Assembly: GCA_900318355.1 (NCBI GenBank) | Contig: ONKE01000020.1 | Coordinates: forward strand, 1-32,055 | Length of the DNA stretch: 32,055 nt | DNA from: an uncultured Bacteroidales bacterium | GTDB lineage: Bacteria; Bacteroidota; Bacteroidia; Bacteroidales; UBA932 | Reading direction: 5' to 3' | Shown: positions 16,591 through 25,285 of the stretch, one piece after another | How the letters are laid out: every line of letters starts with the position of its first letter | How positions within the stretch are numbered: position 1 is the stretch's first letter | Made by a program: the position numbers and the translations under genes | Notes under the pieces: model-generated | Database searches by the model: none | Told to the model about the DNA's origin: nothing | The model's input: only the letters and a program-made list of their open reading frames with translations

Positions 16591-16604
16591 GGCCCGGGAG
16601 GATG

Positions 16605-17630
16605 TTATTTCTTTGCCGCGCGGCGGGCCGTAAGGGCCCGCTGGAATTCACGCGCATTGGTCAGATGTTCGGAATATGTAACCGCAAAACGGTGGGTGCC
16701 ATTGAATTCGGGGCTGGCACAGAAGAAGATGTAGCCGTGACGGTCGGGGTTGAGCACCGCTTCGAGCGCAGCCCGCGTGGGAACGTATATGGGAGCCGGA
16801 GGAAGACCGAAATTCTTATAGGTATTGAACGGGGAATCGACCTCCAGATGCTTTTTGAGCACGCGGTCGAGTTCGTAGTCGAAGCAGTAGGCTATGGTCG
16901 GGTCGGCCTGGAGTTTCATGCCTTTGTGGAGGCGGTTGAGATAGACTCCCGCGATGGACGGCATCTCGGGCTCGTAGTTGGTCTCGCCCTTAACGATGGA
17001 GGCGAGGATGGGCACTTCCCTCTGCGTAAGCCCCTGAGCGGCCGCTTTGCGCAGGTTGTCTTCGGTCCAGAATGCATCGTAGGCCGCTTTCTGCTTGTCG
17101 AGGACTGCCGTCATAGGGTCGGTCCACCAGACTTCATAGGTGTCGGGGAAGAAGAGCGCGAACACGTCTTCGGTGCGGAATCCGTATGAGGCAAGCAAGG
17201 CCGAATCCCTCAGGGCCCGGATGACGTCGATGGAATCGAGCATCATCTGGCGGCTTATCTTCGAGGCGAGGTCCTGCTGGCGGCGAAGCGTGCCCGAGAG
17301 CACCAGCTTGACCGGGGTCTGCCACCCCGCGTGGACCATGCGGGCTACGTAAATGCTGGGGTCCTTGGCCGAAACCGTGTAGTGGCCGGGCTTTACCGAA
17401 TCGACCTTGCGGAAGACCCTCCGGACGCTGGCAGGCCGCACGACGTCGGAAGAGCGGAGCAACTGGGCCACAACGCTGTCGACAGGCGTGTCCGGGCGGA
17501 TGAAAAGCTCGGACGAAGACCGGAAATTCGGGACCTTGCGGTCGTAGTAATATTGCCAGGCGAAGTATCCGCCCACACCCAGAATGGCGGCCAGAAACAG
17601 GGCCGCAGATATCTTAAATGCCTTTTTCAT
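16605..17630 (-). CDS. mltG: Endolytic murein transglycosylase MltG
   Basis: A 341-residue YceG/MltG-family protein with one N-terminal membrane anchor (residues about 7-27) and a periplasmic body. The catalytic glutamate is E216 in ASIVKGETNYEPEM, followed by the family blocks GVYLNRLHKGMKLQADPTIAY and SPFNTYKNFGLPPAPI. The region about 40-110 (FIRPDTPVDSVVAQLL) corresponds to the LysM-like domain of the family. MltG cleaves nascent glycan strands near the membrane and is thought to terminate glycan polymerisation, leaving 1,6-anhydroMurNAc ends. Its start is 1 bp after the stop of the GH73 gene (TAG-T-ATG), so translation is probably coupled, and the relA-like gene follows after 14 bp. In many bacteria mltG neighbours are yqgF or tmk; here the neighbours are a glucosaminidase and an RSH protein. 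Confidence 0.95.
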   Translation of the reverse strand: MKKAFKISAALFLAAILGVGGYFAWQYYYDRKVPNFRSSSELFIRPDTPVDSVVAQLLRSSDVVRPASVRRVFRKVDSVKPGHYTVSAKDPSIYVARMVHAGWQTPVKLVLSGTLRRQQDLASKISRQMMLDSIDVIRALRDSALLASYGFRTEDVFALFFPDTYEVWWTDPMTAVLDKQKAAYDAFWTEDNLRKAAAQGLTQREVPILASIVKGETNYEPEMPSIAGVYLNRLHKGMKLQADPTIAYCFDYELDRVLKKHLEVDSPFNTYKNFGLPPAPIYVPTRAALEAVLNPDRHGYIFFCASPEFNGTHRFAVTYSEHLTNAREFQRALTARRAAKK

Positions 17631-17631
17631 A

Positions 17632-18723
17632 CTATTTGCGTTTGCGGGCCGCAGCCTTCCTCAGGAGAATGGTGTCGCCCTCCCGGGGAACGTAGCCGGA
17701 AGCGAGGGCGTTCATCTTCCTTATCGAAGAGAGTTTCACGCCGAAACGCTGGGCGACCGCCCGAAGGTCTTCCCCGTCTTCGGCGATTATGTATTTGTCG
17801 AGCCCGCGCTCGGTCTGAGCCTTTTTCGGCTGAAGATATACCACGGTGCCGGGCAGGAGGGTTTCCTCCGCCGCAAGGTCGTTGTAGCGGAGAAGCTCCT
17901 TAAGGAACAGGTTGTTAGCCTTCGCCACAGATGCATATGTCTCCCCAGATGTGGAGAGGATATACGGCACGCCGTTGCGGGAACGCAGCTCGCGCGAAAG
18001 GGAAAAACGGATGGTCTCGGAAGCCTTGTCGCGGGAAATCTTCGTGTCGGCATCGGCCTCGAGACGATTCGGAGACGCAACTATCTCTTTCTGAGTGTCA
18101 TCCACATATTTCTCTTCCATGGACCTGCGGTTCTTGCGGCGCTTCTTATCCTTCTTCGCAGCCTTGGAACCGCCCTTGGCCGGCGACTGCTCCACTTTCC
18201 GGGCCGGGACGGAAGCCTCGGCCTGCAGGACAGTCATTTTGTCGTATTTTTGGAGGGAGTAGTCCTCAATCAGCTTAATGAGCTTCGAGGGATAGGCGGG
18301 GTCGGTGGCGTAGCCGGCCTTCTTGAGGCCATTGGCCCAGCCCTTGTAGTCGGTGGTCTTAAGGTCGAAAAGGAACTTGTAGCGGTCTTGGTAGCGAAGG
18401 AAATCGGAATGGTCGAGGAAGGACTGCTCCGGGTCGTCATAGACGCGGAAACACTCCCCTTTCGCATCGTCGTCGTGATACATCTTCTTACCCTTCCAGT
18501 TGTGGCACTTGATGCCGAAATGGTTGTTGCCTTCGGTAGCAAGACGCGACAGGCCGTAACGCGACTCAAGCAGGCCCTGGGCCAGGGTGATGCTGGCGGG
18601 GACGCCGCTGCGGTACATTTCACTCACCGCCAGCGGAGCATATTTGTCGATATATTGCTGCTGCGGCGACACGTCGGCGGAAAGGAGCAACACCAGGGAG
18701 AGTATGAACAAAATCCTTTTCAT
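17632..18723 (-). CDS. Secreted GH73 N-acetylglucosaminidase with two LysM domains
   Basis: A 363-residue precursor. A short signal peptide (about 1-20) precedes a GH73 glucosaminidase domain (about 23-160): the catalytic Glu is E53 in QGLLESRYG, followed by NNHFGIKCH and FRVYDDPEQSFLDHSDFL, all typical of FlgJ/Auto-like enzymes. A strongly basic, low-complexity linker (about 175-210, rich in Lys/Arg/Ser) leads to two LysM modules: YILSTSGETYASVAKANNL (about 255-300) and YIIAEDGEDLRAVAQRFGV (about 310-358). It should bind peptidoglycan through LysM and cut between GlcNAc and MurNAc. It is the first gene of the trio with mltG and relA. Only 37 bp separate it from the preceding outer-membrane barrel gene, so it may also be read from further upstream; a weak -7-like TTTCTTTG lies at 18748-18755 on the minus strand. 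Confidence 0.93.
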   Translation of the reverse strand: MKRILFILSLVLLLSADVSPQQQYIDKYAPLAVSEMYRSGVPASITLAQGLLESRYGLSRLATEGNNHFGIKCHNWKGKKMYHDDDAKGECFRVYDDPEQSFLDHSDFLRYQDRYKFLFDLKTTDYKGWANGLKKAGYATDPAYPSKLIKLIEDYSLQKYDKMTVLQAEASVPARKVEQSPAKGGSKAAKKDKKRRKNRRSMEEKYVDDTQKEIVASPNRLEADADTKISRDKASETIRFSLSRELRSRNGVPYILSTSGETYASVAKANNLFLKELLRYNDLAAEETLLPGTVVYLQPKKAQTERGLDKYIIAEDGEDLRAVAQRFGVKLSSIRKMNALASGYVPREGDTILLRKAAARKRK

Positions 18724-18760
18724 ACTGCAATATTAACAAAAAAAGAGCAAAGAAACAATC

Positions 18761-21649
18761 TTAGCGACGGCGCATACGAACGCCACCTCCCGCCCACCCG
18801 TTCATCTGGGCCTCTGCCGCTTCGGCTGTCTGGCTGTTGCGTGCGTTCATGCGGCCGAAGTTCCATGTGACCCCGAAAAGGACACGGCGTCCCTGCGACA
18901 GGCTGTAGGAATCCGACACGCTGTCGGAATCGACATTATGTACGATGGAGATGCCCTGATTGAGCAGGTCGAGTCCCTGCAGGGAAAGCGTGAAAGCCTT
19001 GATGGACTTTGTCAGGCGGACATTCAGATGATGCGTAGCATTTGAGAAACCGTCGGAATATCCGAAGTAGCGGCTGAACTGATAATCTCCGCCAAGCCTG
19101 AAATCCAGCGGAGCCTTCCACGTCGCACCGACAAGGGCGGTAACGACCCAGGTATTTGAATTGGCCTGGGAATCAAGGGTGTACCAGGCCATGTTGCCGC
19201 TTGCATTGAACCGGGCATAAGCCGAGACGGCTTCTCCCCTGTAATCGAAGTCCAGCCTCTGGGAAGCCGTCAGCCGGTGGGTAAGGCTCTCGCGGAAGCC
19301 GCTGTCGCCGCTATAGAACCGCTCTCCGGCCTCCCCGCCCCAGAATGCCCTCATGAAATCGTCGTAATTGAACGTATCGGTATCAATGCCGGACAAAATG
19401 CCGGACGCCTGATAGTTGGTCATGCGGGAGTAGTTTCCATTGGTGGAAAGCGACATGCGCAAGCGGGATTTCTTGTCAAGAGGTATTACCAGGTTGAAGC
19501 GGGGCATAATGCTTATCGTCGGTTTTCCTGCCATGACAGGCACGCTGTATCGCACGCTTGAGGCATCAAACCAGCTTGCCGTCACCTGCGGATGGCTTGT
19601 CACCACTGCGGACAAACCGACGGCAAGCGTCCTCATGGAAGGGGAATATGGCAAGTGATAATCAAGGTTTACGGTATTTGTAAATGAAGGCTTGAGATAG
19701 ATATTTCCCGTCGAGATACGAGTCGGGTCGGAGATATCGAGCAGTGACATCATCTGGGAATGAGACGGCTGTGACGACCTGCCATAATATTGGAGGGTCA
19801 GGCTCTTGGAGAAGAAGATAAGGGACGGAGCGACATTCAGCAGCCACTCCCCCTGCCCGAGCAGGGATTCCTTATTTTGGGCCAGGGAATATGTCACGAT
19901 GTTGTCGACGTCGACGGACGCGCCGACTTGCACAAACATATTCTTTTTTTCGCTCAAGGCATACTGGGCGAGCAGATTGCCCTTTCCGTAGAAGGAATTC
20001 CTGTTTGACAGCGTGGAATAATAGTCATTACGGGTCCCGTCAAGATTGGAAGCATCCTTTTTACTATGGCTTCCCTGATACCTTGATTCAAGTTGCGTTT
20101 GGAGGAACAGTCTCGTGGAAATAGGTTCGATGTAACTCAAGGACAGCGACGCGGATCCGCTTATTCCATCAGACAGATAATTAAGGTCGCGAAGGACCGT
20201 CCTGTCTCCGGAGGCCATCCATGTGGATGAATGTTCCGTGCTCGTCCCGTCATTCTTTGAGACATCATAGGACAGCATGGCATGCATGCTACGTCGCTCC
20301 TTACCAATTTTGGGCCTGATAAAACTCAGGTAGCCCGAAGCGCCGAAATTGTCGGAAAACGAAGTGCTCAGGGCCTCGCTGCGGTTGCGCTCTTCTCCCC
20401 CTACCAGCGAGTTGGAGCTGGAAGATGACCGGGAACTGCCCCTGGCGTAACTGAAACGTGGAGCGAACGAAATATAGTACTCGGACGCCTTCGACCTCGA
20501 CGGGTTTATGGATGCCGACAGGTCCACCTTGTGTCTGCCGCTGGTGCCGGCACGACGCGAATCGCTCAGTATCTCTTCGCCCGACGCAGGGTAATTGACG
20601 GTCGAGGATCGCGAACCCGACTCGAGGGATCTGCCGTCATAGTAGACACTCGCCGCGGTTTCATAGCCCGAAATCCGGTCAGTCGTCCAGTTGACGCCGG
20701 CTTGGCCGGAGGTAGTCAGTCCGCTTCCACCCATACGGGGGGCCCTTCCTTCACCGACCTCGACGTTCTGGCCCCGGGCGATTAATGTAACCTGATCCTG
20801 TTTGCCGAAAGACGAGAGCATTCCGCCTACATTCCAGAGGAACGGCTTTCCGGACAGCATCGGATCCTGCCCCTTTCCGGGGATTGACGCACCGGCATTG
20901 GCACCTATGCGCCCGAAGGTGCCGTTGCTGTATTCCTGCTTCAGTCCCACGTCCATCGTCTTCCCTTCTCGTCCGCTCTGGCGTATGCCTGTCAGGGCAG
21001 CCTTTTCGGACTCGTAGTTTGTGACCCGGATTTTATTGACGGCCTTGGCGGGGAGGTTGTCGAGGGCTGCGCTGTTGCTTCCGGTGAAGAAAGTGCGTCC
21101 GTTGACGGTTATCTTCTGGACCGACTCTCCCTGCACCGTGACCGAGCCGTCTTCGCCAACTTCCACCCCCGGCATCTTCTTCAGGAGGTCCTTCAGGACG
21201 TCGTTTTCCTCAACATGGAATGCGGCGGCATTGTAGACGATCGTGTCCTGCTTTATCTCCATCGGGGCGACGGCGGCGCTCACGCGGGCCGATGCAAGCT
21301 GCTCAGAATCCTCCTGCATCTTGATTTTCCCGAGATTTTTCGACTCGCTGAAATAGATTTTCTTACGATAGGGCTTGTAGCCCAGGAACTCGACATTGAG
21401 GGTATACTCCCCTCTTGTAACCTCATCCAAGACGGCCTTGCCTTTCTGGTCGGAAAGGGTGAAATGGGTGATGAGCGTGTCGCCGACAGGGCGCAGATAA
21501 ACGGACGAAAACGCCACCGGCTCACTGGACAGCGAGTCGACTATCTCTGCCGTGATGCGGAAAACATTTCTCGACCCCCGCATGTAAAAAGTCTGCGCGG
21601 AAGAAGCCGCCGGCAAGAGCAGGAATAAAATGAGCAGCAGGCGTTTCAT
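18761..21649 (-). CDS. TonB-receptor-like outer-membrane beta-barrel protein
   Basis: A 962-residue protein. A signal peptide (1-18, ending SSA before Gln) is followed by a carboxypeptidase-regulatory-like domain (about 30-110; FSSVYLRPVGDTL, GEYTLNVEFLGYKPY), a TonB plug (about 115-235; DVLKDLLKKMPGVEV, VQKITVNGRTFF) and a large C-terminal barrel of the outer-membrane beta-barrel family found in Bacteroidota. The last barrel strand (GVTWNFG) is followed by a tail of roughly 30 residues rich in Ala/Gly/Arg. Such proteins resemble SusC but are not paired with a SusD, and their substrates are mostly unknown. The start at 21649 (MKRLLLILF) gives a proper signal peptide; the longer frame from a TTG at 21682 does not. 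An exact TATTTTTG -7 box lies at 21688-21695 on the minus strand. Substrate cannot be inferred. Confidence 0.9.
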   Translation of the reverse strand: MKRLLLILFLLLPAASSAQTFYMRGSRNVFRITAEIVDSLSSEPVAFSSVYLRPVGDTLITHFTLSDQKGKAVLDEVTRGEYTLNVEFLGYKPYRKKIYFSESKNLGKIKMQEDSEQLASARVSAAVAPMEIKQDTIVYNAAAFHVEENDVLKDLLKKMPGVEVGEDGSVTVQGESVQKITVNGRTFFTGSNSAALDNLPAKAVNKIRVTNYESEKAALTGIRQSGREGKTMDVGLKQEYSNGTFGRIGANAGASIPGKGQDPMLSGKPFLWNVGGMLSSFGKQDQVTLIARGQNVEVGEGRAPRMGGSGLTTSGQAGVNWTTDRISGYETAASVYYDGRSLESGSRSSTVNYPASGEEILSDSRRAGTSGRHKVDLSASINPSRSKASEYYISFAPRFSYARGSSRSSSSSNSLVGGEERNRSEALSTSFSDNFGASGYLSFIRPKIGKERRSMHAMLSYDVSKNDGTSTEHSSTWMASGDRTVLRDLNYLSDGISGSASLSLSYIEPISTRLFLQTQLESRYQGSHSKKDASNLDGTRNDYYSTLSNRNSFYGKGNLLAQYALSEKKNMFVQVGASVDVDNIVTYSLAQNKESLLGQGEWLLNVAPSLIFFSKSLTLQYYGRSSQPSHSQMMSLLDISDPTRISTGNIYLKPSFTNTVNLDYHLPYSPSMRTLAVGLSAVVTSHPQVTASWFDASSVRYSVPVMAGKPTISIMPRFNLVIPLDKKSRLRMSLSTNGNYSRMTNYQASGILSGIDTDTFNYDDFMRAFWGGEAGERFYSGDSGFRESLTHRLTASQRLDFDYRGEAVSAYARFNASGNMAWYTLDSQANSNTWVVTALVGATWKAPLDFRLGGDYQFSRYFGYSDGFSNATHHLNVRLTKSIKAFTLSLQGLDLLNQGISIVHNVDSDSVSDSYSLSQGRRVLFGVTWNFGRMNARNSQTAEAAEAQMNGWAGGGVRMRRR

Positions 21650-21687
21650 CTTTCGATATCTATTTGTCAAGTTCGCCTGCAAGTTAG

Positions 21688-21695
21688 CAAAAATA
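21688..21695 (-). promoter_or_regulatory. -7 element upstream of the TonB-receptor-like gene
   Basis: On the minus strand TATTTTTG matches TAnnTTTG exactly, 39 bp before the start at 21649. A TTTG occurs 11 bp upstream, too close to be the -33 box, so the promoter is only partly supported. The 72-bp gap from the phosphoesterase gene otherwise holds nothing recognisable. Confidence 0.4.
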
Positions 21696-21721
21696 ATTAT
21701 CGTTTACAAAAGAATCGTCCC

Positions 21722-22972
21722 TCAGCGACGCGGAGACTTGGGCGAAACCTCCAGCGGCGCCACGGCGGTAAATTTCATGACCGGGTCTTCATAACGGATC
21801 CGGACCTTTTTCCCACGGGCGGCAGACAGCGCTGCGACCGTTTCAGGACTGTTTTTCATATTCAGCGCCCAGACATGGGGCGACTCCCGAAGGAGCATGG
21901 GTATATATCTGGGATCACGGGATTTGCGACCGGGAATGGTCTTGTTGAAATATGCAACCGAGTATTCCTCCGGGGCCGGTTCCGACCTCCGGGGCAATTC
22001 AAGCCATCCCTTGATTCCGGGGACACGTACCTTGACCACTCCGTCGACACTCCCTGCGTAGATGTTCACTACAAGACGAGTGGAGTCTGAAATCCAGGCC
22101 GAGGCCTGAGTGGAGGGGTCCTTGCCGATAACTTTTGCCGAAAGCCTGTAGCCCGACCTGGTGAAATCGGCCAGGTAATAGCTTCGCGGGCTGCCGCAGT
22201 TCATGGTAGCTGAAGGAATGCCGTGTTCATCCGGGACTCCGCGCCACCATGACCCGCAAGCCGCGCCGGCAAGCACTTCTTCCACTTCCAGGCCACCGGG
22301 GAAACGCAGTTTATGCCGCGCCATGGTATGGGTGTGCCCGCACATGAGCAGCATCTTGGGATGTATTTTCAGAATGGATTCAAGGCTGTCCAAAGCGCTG
22401 AACTCCCGGAAAGGGATATGAGCCGAGAGCACCACGCCCATATCCTGCGGCGTAGCGGCAAGAACTCCCCTCAGCCATTGTTTCTGGTCGGTTCGGAACC
22501 CGCCTTCGTAGTCGGCCATACCGCGGCTGCGAACATCGTCCATCATTATGAAACGCACTCCGCCCATATCGAACGTCGTGTCCGGAGCACCGATGACTCG
22601 GCTATAGGTTGCCATGTCACGCGCCTTGCCTTCACGCACGACGCCGTCGAAACTTAGCACCTGCCCCTTTTTGGCAGAGTACATGTCGCGGTCGTGGTTG
22701 CCGGGGACGCATGCCCATGGACATGGGAGCGAATCCAGGGTGGCACGGGTAGGCACCAGAAGACGGACATCATCGTTGACCATGTCGCCAAGGAACACCA
22801 CGAGGTCCAGATCCCTGCGGGCACGAAGCTCCGCATACACAGACTTTCTTGCATAATACAGATCCTCTTCGGAGTCAACCTGCGGATCGCCTACAAAAGC
22901 AACGCGCAGGCCCCTTGCCTCCAGAGTCTGCAAAAACAACAGTGAAAGAATCAGAACCAATGTCTTGCGCAT
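21722..22972 (-). CDS. Secreted calcineurin-like metallophosphoesterase
   Basis: A 416-residue precursor with a signal peptide (about 1-19). The metallophosphoesterase domain (about 22-240) shows GDPQ (D29, Q31; the usual His of motif I is Gln, as in some subfamilies), GDMVND (D63), GNHD (92-94), SAHIPF and GHTHT. Two smaller C-terminal domains follow: one including SYYLADF and RLSAKVIG, and another about 300-400 containing RVPGIKGWLEL. This layout resembles Bacteroidales calcineurin-like phosphoesterases with C-terminal beta domains. It should hydrolyse phosphate esters in the periplasm or outside the cell; substrate unknown. It lies 71 bp after the SusCD-linked lipoprotein gene, separated from it by a GC-rich hairpin, so it may be part of that locus or a separate unit. 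Confidence 0.88.
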   Translation of the reverse strand: MRKTLVLILSLLFLQTLEARGLRVAFVGDPQVDSEEDLYYARKSVYAELRARRDLDLVVFLGDMVNDDVRLLVPTRATLDSLPCPWACVPGNHDRDMYSAKKGQVLSFDGVVREGKARDMATYSRVIGAPDTTFDMGGVRFIMMDDVRSRGMADYEGGFRTDQKQWLRGVLAATPQDMGVVLSAHIPFREFSALDSLESILKIHPKMLLMCGHTHTMARHKLRFPGGLEVEEVLAGAACGSWWRGVPDEHGIPSATMNCGSPRSYYLADFTRSGYRLSAKVIGKDPSTQASAWISDSTRLVVNIYAGSVDGVVKVRVPGIKGWLELPRRSEPAPEEYSVAYFNKTIPGRKSRDPRYIPMLLRESPHVWALNMKNSPETVAALSAARGKKVRIRYEDPVMKFTAVAPLEVSPKSPRR

Positions 22973-22990
22973 AGTCGGGCTATTAAATAG

Positions 22991-23023
22991 CGGCGGGACT
23001 CCCCTCGGGAGGGAATCCCGCCG
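22991..23023 (-). terminator. GC-rich hairpin after the SusCD locus
   Basis: CGGCGGGA (22991-22998) pairs perfectly with TCCCGCCG (23016-23023); inside it CTCCC (22999-23003) pairs with GGGAG (23007-23011) round a 3-nt loop, leaving a 4-nt bulge. On the minus strand it follows the propeller lipoprotein stop by 20 bp and is followed by CTATTTAAT rather than a true T-run. It may terminate, attenuate or protect the 3' end of the upstream mRNA. Confidence 0.5.
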
Positions 23024-23043
23024 AATAAAACTTAAACAGTTCC

Positions 23044-24777
23044 TTATTCAGGAAGGATATCAGCCTCGAGACCTACGCGGACCAGCTGCATCTGACCGGC
23101 AGCCGCATAGCCGTCAAGAGTGAAACCTGTCTCGTATGCGACCCAGGCGGTACCGTCGGAGGTGAAAGCCATGCTGCTCAGATCGCCCGACACGGGAGCG
23201 CTGTCGATCTTTACCCACTCTGTCCACTGACGGTTTTCGTCAACCATGGCAAAGTAGAGGTTTTTATCATCCGCATTCACCGTGCCGTCTTCTTCTTTTA
23301 CAGATCCGGCCCTCACTGCTATGAACTGCCCGCTGACAGGGTTGATGCCAAAGCGCATTTCAAGTTGAACTGCCCCCTTTTCGGAAATCGGGGTCGGCAA
23401 GGCATTGGCATATGCTTCGAAAGTATTATTGGTAGAGTTCAAGCGATAGATCTGCATGACGCCTCCCTGCCAATTGGCAACGAAGATAAACACCTGGCCC
23501 TCAGCATTGGCGGCGATCTCCATACTGCCGTTCAACCCGCAAGTGGCGCCTTCGGGGATGAAGTTGTCGACCACCTTCGTCCATACGCCGTTTTCCTTCT
23601 TGAGCAGGTAGTAACCTTTTTCGTTGGACTGGGCAAGAAGGTATATCACATCGCCGACTGACACACTCCGGGCTCCCCAGAATGCGGCCTTATTTGATGT
23701 CTCGGCATAGGTAGGGACGCCCTGCAGGCCAATTGTCTTATTCCATGCGGAACCGTCAAATTCAAAGAGGTCCGCTTCGGACTTGTCTACACTCTTGGCG
23801 TTGCCCTTGGTGACGAATCCCGGCTTGCCTCCGGCAAAGAAGAAATCAATTTCACGGGCAGGAGATGTAACGTTCGTAGAATTGATTTCGTGTTCGTTGT
23901 CAGTCTTCTTTTCACTTCCGTCGGTCGGTCCCGGATCAGGACCGTTGCCCCCGACATATGACCATGCGCTGCCGTCAAATTTCATCACGGTCAGACGGCT
24001 GGAGTTCTTTTCTGCGCGCAGAAGAACATAAATGTCTCCGTTGGGCGCGGCATCTAACGCTTCTATTATGGTTGTAGCATTTGCAAACTGGCCATGGTCG
24101 GAGAATGGAGTCTCTCCCACCTCGACGAAGGCGCTGCCATTCCATTTGATGGCCCTTGCCCTGGGATTGCTCTCAGTATCCGCCTTTATCTTCGTGACGG
24201 CGTCTTCGCCTTCACCCGTCGTTTCCGAGTAAATACGGCTTATTATCTTCCTGGTATAAGCGATATACGGCATATCGTCCTTGGAACTGACCGTCAGCAG
24301 CGGTCCGCCCCAGAATTGCTCCATTTCGCCGTGCCACAGCGCAACGGGCTGGCCGACTATTTCGAGGACCTTGCCGACCTTGAGGACAAATGAAAGCTTG
24401 TTGCCGGACTTCGAGTTGGTGACGACGATGTCGGCAGGATAGGTGGCGTCGAAAGAAGCCTTGCCGTCTTCGCTGACTTCTTCGTCATTGATTTTCACTA
24501 CATCGTTCTCTCCGACGGTGACGGTCACGGTGATGGTCTTTCCGACACCGCCGCCGGGAATGCGGACGATCATGGTCTCGGAGATCTCATCCACGACGAT
24601 GTCTTCGGTAATTATGCCCTCGTTATCAGCGGCAAGGACCTTTACCGAGGTGAGGACCGCAGGTGTTTCATCTTGGGTTTCTCCGGAGTTGTCTCCTTCT
24701 TTCTCCTTCGTACAGAAGGTCACGGCCAAGGCCATCGCCAGAATGCCGGACATCCATTTTAAAGTTTTCATAATCAT
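23044..24777 (-). CDS. Surface lipoprotein with predicted beta-propeller, SusCD-linked
   Basis: A 577-residue lipoprotein. The signal segment ends at Cys22 (AVTFC), followed by the charged TKEKEGD stretch typical of exported Bacteroidota lipoproteins; the residue before Cys is Phe, which is unusual for a lipobox. An in-frame ATG at 24771 is an equally good start. Residues about 38-135 form a beta-rich Ig-like region with two repeats of thread-like strands (KTITVTVTVGENDVVKIN, DIVVTNSKSGNKLSFVLKVG). Residues about 140-577 repeat a pattern of hydrophobic strands with W-x-x-V motifs (IKWNGSAFVEVG, MKFDGSAWSYVG, FEFDGSAWNKTI, NGVWTKVV, NRQWTEWVKI), consistent with a six- or seven-bladed propeller. 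As the fourth gene of a SusC-SusD operon it probably helps capture the substrate at the cell surface. No enzymatic motif was seen. Confidence 0.75.
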   Translation of the reverse strand: MIMKTLKWMSGILAMALAVTFCTKEKEGDNSGETQDETPAVLTSVKVLAADNEGIITEDIVVDEISETMIVRIPGGGVGKTITVTVTVGENDVVKINDEEVSEDGKASFDATYPADIVVTNSKSGNKLSFVLKVGKVLEIVGQPVALWHGEMEQFWGGPLLTVSSKDDMPYIAYTRKIISRIYSETTGEGEDAVTKIKADTESNPRARAIKWNGSAFVEVGETPFSDHGQFANATTIIEALDAAPNGDIYVLLRAEKNSSRLTVMKFDGSAWSYVGGNGPDPGPTDGSEKKTDNEHEINSTNVTSPAREIDFFFAGGKPGFVTKGNAKSVDKSEADLFEFDGSAWNKTIGLQGVPTYAETSNKAAFWGARSVSVGDVIYLLAQSNEKGYYLLKKENGVWTKVVDNFIPEGATCGLNGSMEIAANAEGQVFIFVANWQGGVMQIYRLNSTNNTFEAYANALPTPISEKGAVQLEMRFGINPVSGQFIAVRAGSVKEEDGTVNADDKNLYFAMVDENRQWTEWVKIDSAPVSGDLSSMAFTSDGTAWVAYETGFTLDGYAAAGQMQLVRVGLEADILPE

Positions 24778-24802
24778 TTGGTTTTAAAATTGTTGAAGTT
24801 CG

Positions 24803-25282
24803 TTAGTTATCATTTATCTTGGTCACCACATGGGTGCTGAATTTCTTGCTCGGACCGGGGTAGCCCATAATCAGGGACGGGTCTGAGGCCGACACTAGCC
24901 GTATCGTGAGCGTATTGTCCTTGGAAGGATCGACGTCGTGCTTTAAATAGTTGATACGGAAATATTTCTTATACTCGTCCGGCCCGAAAGTCACCGTAAG
25001 CTTGGAAGGTGCCGTGTAGTCGACTCCCGGCTGAAGGCCATCTCCCGGAACAAGCTCCAGCGTGACGACAAGGTCGTCGGTACGTTTGGGAGAGACCAGT
25101 GTCACCGGATATTGCACGACGAAATTGTCCGAGAAACTCATCACGGTGGATACCGCCAACCCGGACTCGCTTTTTATGGCCACGTAGTAGTCTGTAAAGT
25201 AAATCTCAAGCCTGTCCTTGCATGAAGTCAGGGCAAGCAGCGCAGCCAGGACGGCGCAAATATGCAAAAAATGTCTTTTCAT
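24803..25282 (-). CDS. Small SusCD-linked lipoprotein of unknown function
   Basis: A 159-residue lipoprotein: signal peptide with lipobox LTSC (Cys21), then KDRLEI, a charged start compatible with surface export. The body is all-beta in character: VVQYPVTLVSP, DDLVVTLELVPGDGLQPGVDYTAP, KLTVTFGPDEYKKYFRINYL and NTLTIRLVSAS, an Ig-like or Calx-beta-like fold as found in the DUF1735/DUF4843-type lipoproteins that accompany SusD genes. I cannot assign it to one of these by eye. It starts 3 bp after the susD stop and is followed 25 bp later by the propeller lipoprotein, so all are cotranscribed. Probable role: accessory surface binding protein; this is inferred from position only. Confidence 0.75.
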   Translation of the reverse strand: MKRHFLHICAVLAALLALTSCKDRLEIYFTDYYVAIKSESGLAVSTVMSFSDNFVVQYPVTLVSPKRTDDLVVTLELVPGDGLQPGVDYTAPSKLTVTFGPDEYKKYFRINYLKHDVDPSKDNTLTIRLVSASDPSLIMGYPGPSKKFSTHVVTKINDN

Positions 25283-25285
25283 CGC

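Noticed and set aside
15499-16734. 411-codon plus-strand open frame opposite the relA-like and mltG genes
   Set aside because: It spans the junction of two real genes on the other strand and shows no family motif.
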